DNA of 8,241 nucleotides from an uncultured Flavihumibacter sp. (GTDB lineage Bacteria; Bacteroidota; Bacteroidia; Chitinophagales; Chitinophagaceae), in NCBI GenBank assembly GCA_946481605.1, contig CAMLPA010000132.1, positions 1 through 8,241 of the forward strand, in the 5' to 3' direction. The position numbers and the translations under genes were made by a program. Below, piece by piece: positions 6,725 through 8,241 of the stretch. How positions within the stretch are numbered: position 1 is the stretch's first letter; the number at the start of each line of letters is the position of its first letter. The notes under the pieces are model-generated. The model did not search any database. It saw only the letters and a list, made by a program, of their open reading frames with translations, and was not told where the DNA came from.

Positions 6725-8241
6725 ATGCCGCACCGGGTAAATGCAGAAAATTCACCTTCGGAACAGATTGAAAGACTTGTTTTTGCCTTGAATGCAGCCG
6801 GCGTTGGTACCTGGAACCTTGATCCTCAAAATAATATAGTCTACTGGGATGAACGTTGCAGGGAGCTATATGGTTTTGCGGATGGGGAGAAAGTGGAATA
6901 CGAACAGGTTTTAAAATACATTCATCCACACGACCGTGCGCACGTGGAAAAATCGGTTGCGGAAGCCCTCCTGCCAGGTACACCGGGCGGATATGATGTG
7001 CGGTTCCGGACTGTTGGCGCCGATGGCAAACTGCGTTGGCTGCATTGCCGTGGACGCGCTTCTTTCAATACTGACGGAGTGGTGGAGCGCTTTTCAGGCA
7101 CAGCGCTGGATGTGACGATAGAAATGGAAGGTCAGGAGAAAGCGCGCCTGTCGGAAGCGATCGCGCAACTGGCGCTGGAGAATTCAAACTCTTCGTACTT
7201 CCTGATTTCTATGGATACCGGAGAAATAGAATACTCTCCTTCGCTCGCAAAAGTACTTACCGGTAATCCTACACAACAGTTAACCCGCCAGGATTTCATC
7301 GCACATATTCATCCCGAAGACCGCCGTTTAAGAGAGGAAGCTTATAAGGTTGCTGAAAAAACAGGAAAACTAAACTACGAGGCCCGCGTAATATGGACCG
7401 ATGGCAGTATTCACTGGATGAAAGCGGCAGGTTCTTACCTGAACGACAGGCAGGGCAAGCCTTACCTGTTCACCGGCACCGTTTATGATACCACCGCGGA
7501 ACACCAGGGGAAACTAACGCTCGCGCAGAGTGAACTCCGTTTCCGGTCGCTCGTCGAAGAAGCGCCCGTGGCCACCTGCTTGTTCGTTGGACCTGGAATG
7601 ATAATAGAAGTGGCCAACGAAATTATGCTGAAATACTGGGGAAAAGACCGCTCCATTATTGGGAAACCATTGCTGGACGGTGTCCCGGAACTAAGAGGTC
7701 AATCGTTTATGGATATTCTCACAGAAGTCTACCATACCGGCATTCCTTATGTAGCCAGGGCCGCTGAGGCACAGTTGGAACTGGATGGAAAACTGGGAAC
7801 TTATTATTTTGATTTTACCTATAAGCCATTGCGGAACGAAGCCGGTGAAGTATATGCCATCATGGATATGGCAGTTGATGTGACCGAACAGGTAAAAGCC
7901 CGTAAGCAACTGGAAGAGAGTGAATTGTTTTCCCGGAGCCTGATCTCCAATTCTCCCGTGGCCAAATTGGTATTGATCGGGAAAGAACTGGTGGTGCGTA
8001 CCGTGAACGGAAAGATGATGACTATGCTGGGGATCAGCACGCCACCCATTGGTAAAACACTGGATGAAGCGGTGCCAGACCTGATTGATCCCGGAATAAA
8101 GGAAAAATTGCTTGAAGTAATGGAGCGTGGCAGTACTTTTTTTCAGCATGAAGAAAGGCCTTCACTCGTAAAAAATAACCTTTCATACCAGGGCTACTAC
8201 AATTACATTTACCAGCCCTTACAAAACATAGCTGGAGAAAT
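6725..8241 (+). CDS. Multi-PAS sensor protein, N-terminal part (probably a sensor histidine kinase), cut by the window edge
   Basis: The open frame runs 505 codons from the ATG at 6725 to the window end without a stop. There is no signal peptide or membrane helix, so sensing is probably cytoplasmic. Four PAS domains follow one another. PAS1 (about 15-132) has YGFADGE, IHPHDRAHV and a GTALDVT end. PAS2 (about 150-258) has IHPEDRRL, GSIHWMKAAG and GTVYDTT. PAS3 (about 268-388) has RFRSLVEEAPVA, GKPLLDGVPEL and MAVDVTEQ. PAS4 starts near 396 with SRSLISNSPVA and is unfinished at the edge. The first two are of the PAS_3 (PAC-bearing) type with the usual IHPxDR motif. The domain string and the short helical linkers (for example KARKQLEESE) are typical of Bacteroidota multi-PAS histidine kinases, but the dimerisation and ATPase domains are outside the window, so kinase activity is inferred. 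A diguanylate cyclase or other output is less likely in this phylum. Ligands cannot be read from the sequence. No Shine-Dalgarno is visible before the ATG. Confidence 0.93.
   Translation, partial: MPHRVNAENSPSEQIERLVFALNAAGVGTWNLDPQNNIVYWDERCRELYGFADGEKVEYEQVLKYIHPHDRAHVEKSVAEALLPGTPGGYDVRFRTVGADGKLRWLHCRGRASFNTDGVVERFSGTALDVTIEMEGQEKARLSEAIAQLALENSNSSYFLISMDTGEIEYSPSLAKVLTGNPTQQLTRQDFIAHIHPEDRRLREEAYKVAEKTGKLNYEARVIWTDGSIHWMKAAGSYLNDRQGKPYLFTGTVYDTTAEHQGKLTLAQSELRFRSLVEEAPVATCLFVGPGMIIEVANEIMLKYWGKDRSIIGKPLLDGVPELRGQSFMDILTEVYHTGIPYVARAAEAQLELDGKLGTYYFDFTYKPLRNEAGEVYAIMDMAVDVTEQVKARKQLEESELFSRSLISNSPVAKLVLIGKELVVRTVNGKMMTMLGISTPPIGKTLDEAVPDLIDPGIKEKLLEVMERGSTFFQHEERPSLVKNNLSYQGYYNYIYQPLQNIAGE

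Noticed and set aside
7691..8149. 152-codon minus-strand frame inside the PAS gene.
   Set aside because: It is antisense to PAS3 and PAS4, which read cleanly on the plus strand, and it has no recognisable motif.

Overview
The window looks like a chromosomal piece of a Bacteroidota genome, probably a Chitinophagaceae-like soil or plant-polymer degrader. Three things suggest this. There is a secreted DUF1680 (GH127/GH146-type) glycosidase, a family common in this phylum. Shine-Dalgarno sequences are weak or absent before most genes. There are also matches to the Bacteroidota promoter pattern (TTTG, about 19 bases, then TAnnTTTG). The assignment is by eye and no database search was possible.

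Layout. Bases 1-2492 (+) hold a secreted, cysteine- and zinc-dependent beta-L-arabinofuranosidase-type enzyme. It converges on a minus-strand run read from about 5861 down to 2674. In transcription order the run is: a candidate 46-residue ORF whose stop overlaps the next start (ATGA); an M23 (LytM-type) lipoprotein endopeptidase with SH3-like repeats; a conserved-looking cytoplasmic protein of unknown function; an 85-residue basic protein; and a zeta-toxin-like P-loop kinase cut in two by one in-frame TAA. The last two are only 3 bases apart, visibly richer in A+T than their neighbours, and read like a toxin-antitoxin-style cassette in decay. Divergently, 5899-6450 (+) encodes a DUF892/YciF-type ferritin-like protein ending at a strong rho-independent terminator. 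From 6725 to the window edge (+) runs the N-terminal part of a multi-PAS sensor protein, with four PAS domains visible. The expected histidine kinase part lies beyond the window.

How the genes work together. The neighbours mostly look like independent units: glycan breakdown, peptidoglycan hydrolysis, a stress-type four-helix bundle and signal sensing. The only physical pairs are the zeta-like pseudogene with its small partner, and the M23 gene with its flanking ORFs. I see no RNA genes, insertion sequences, CRISPR arrays or long repeats. No clearly novel system is evident. The items most worth a second look are the decayed kinase with its retained partner protein, and the small ORF coupled to the M23 gene.
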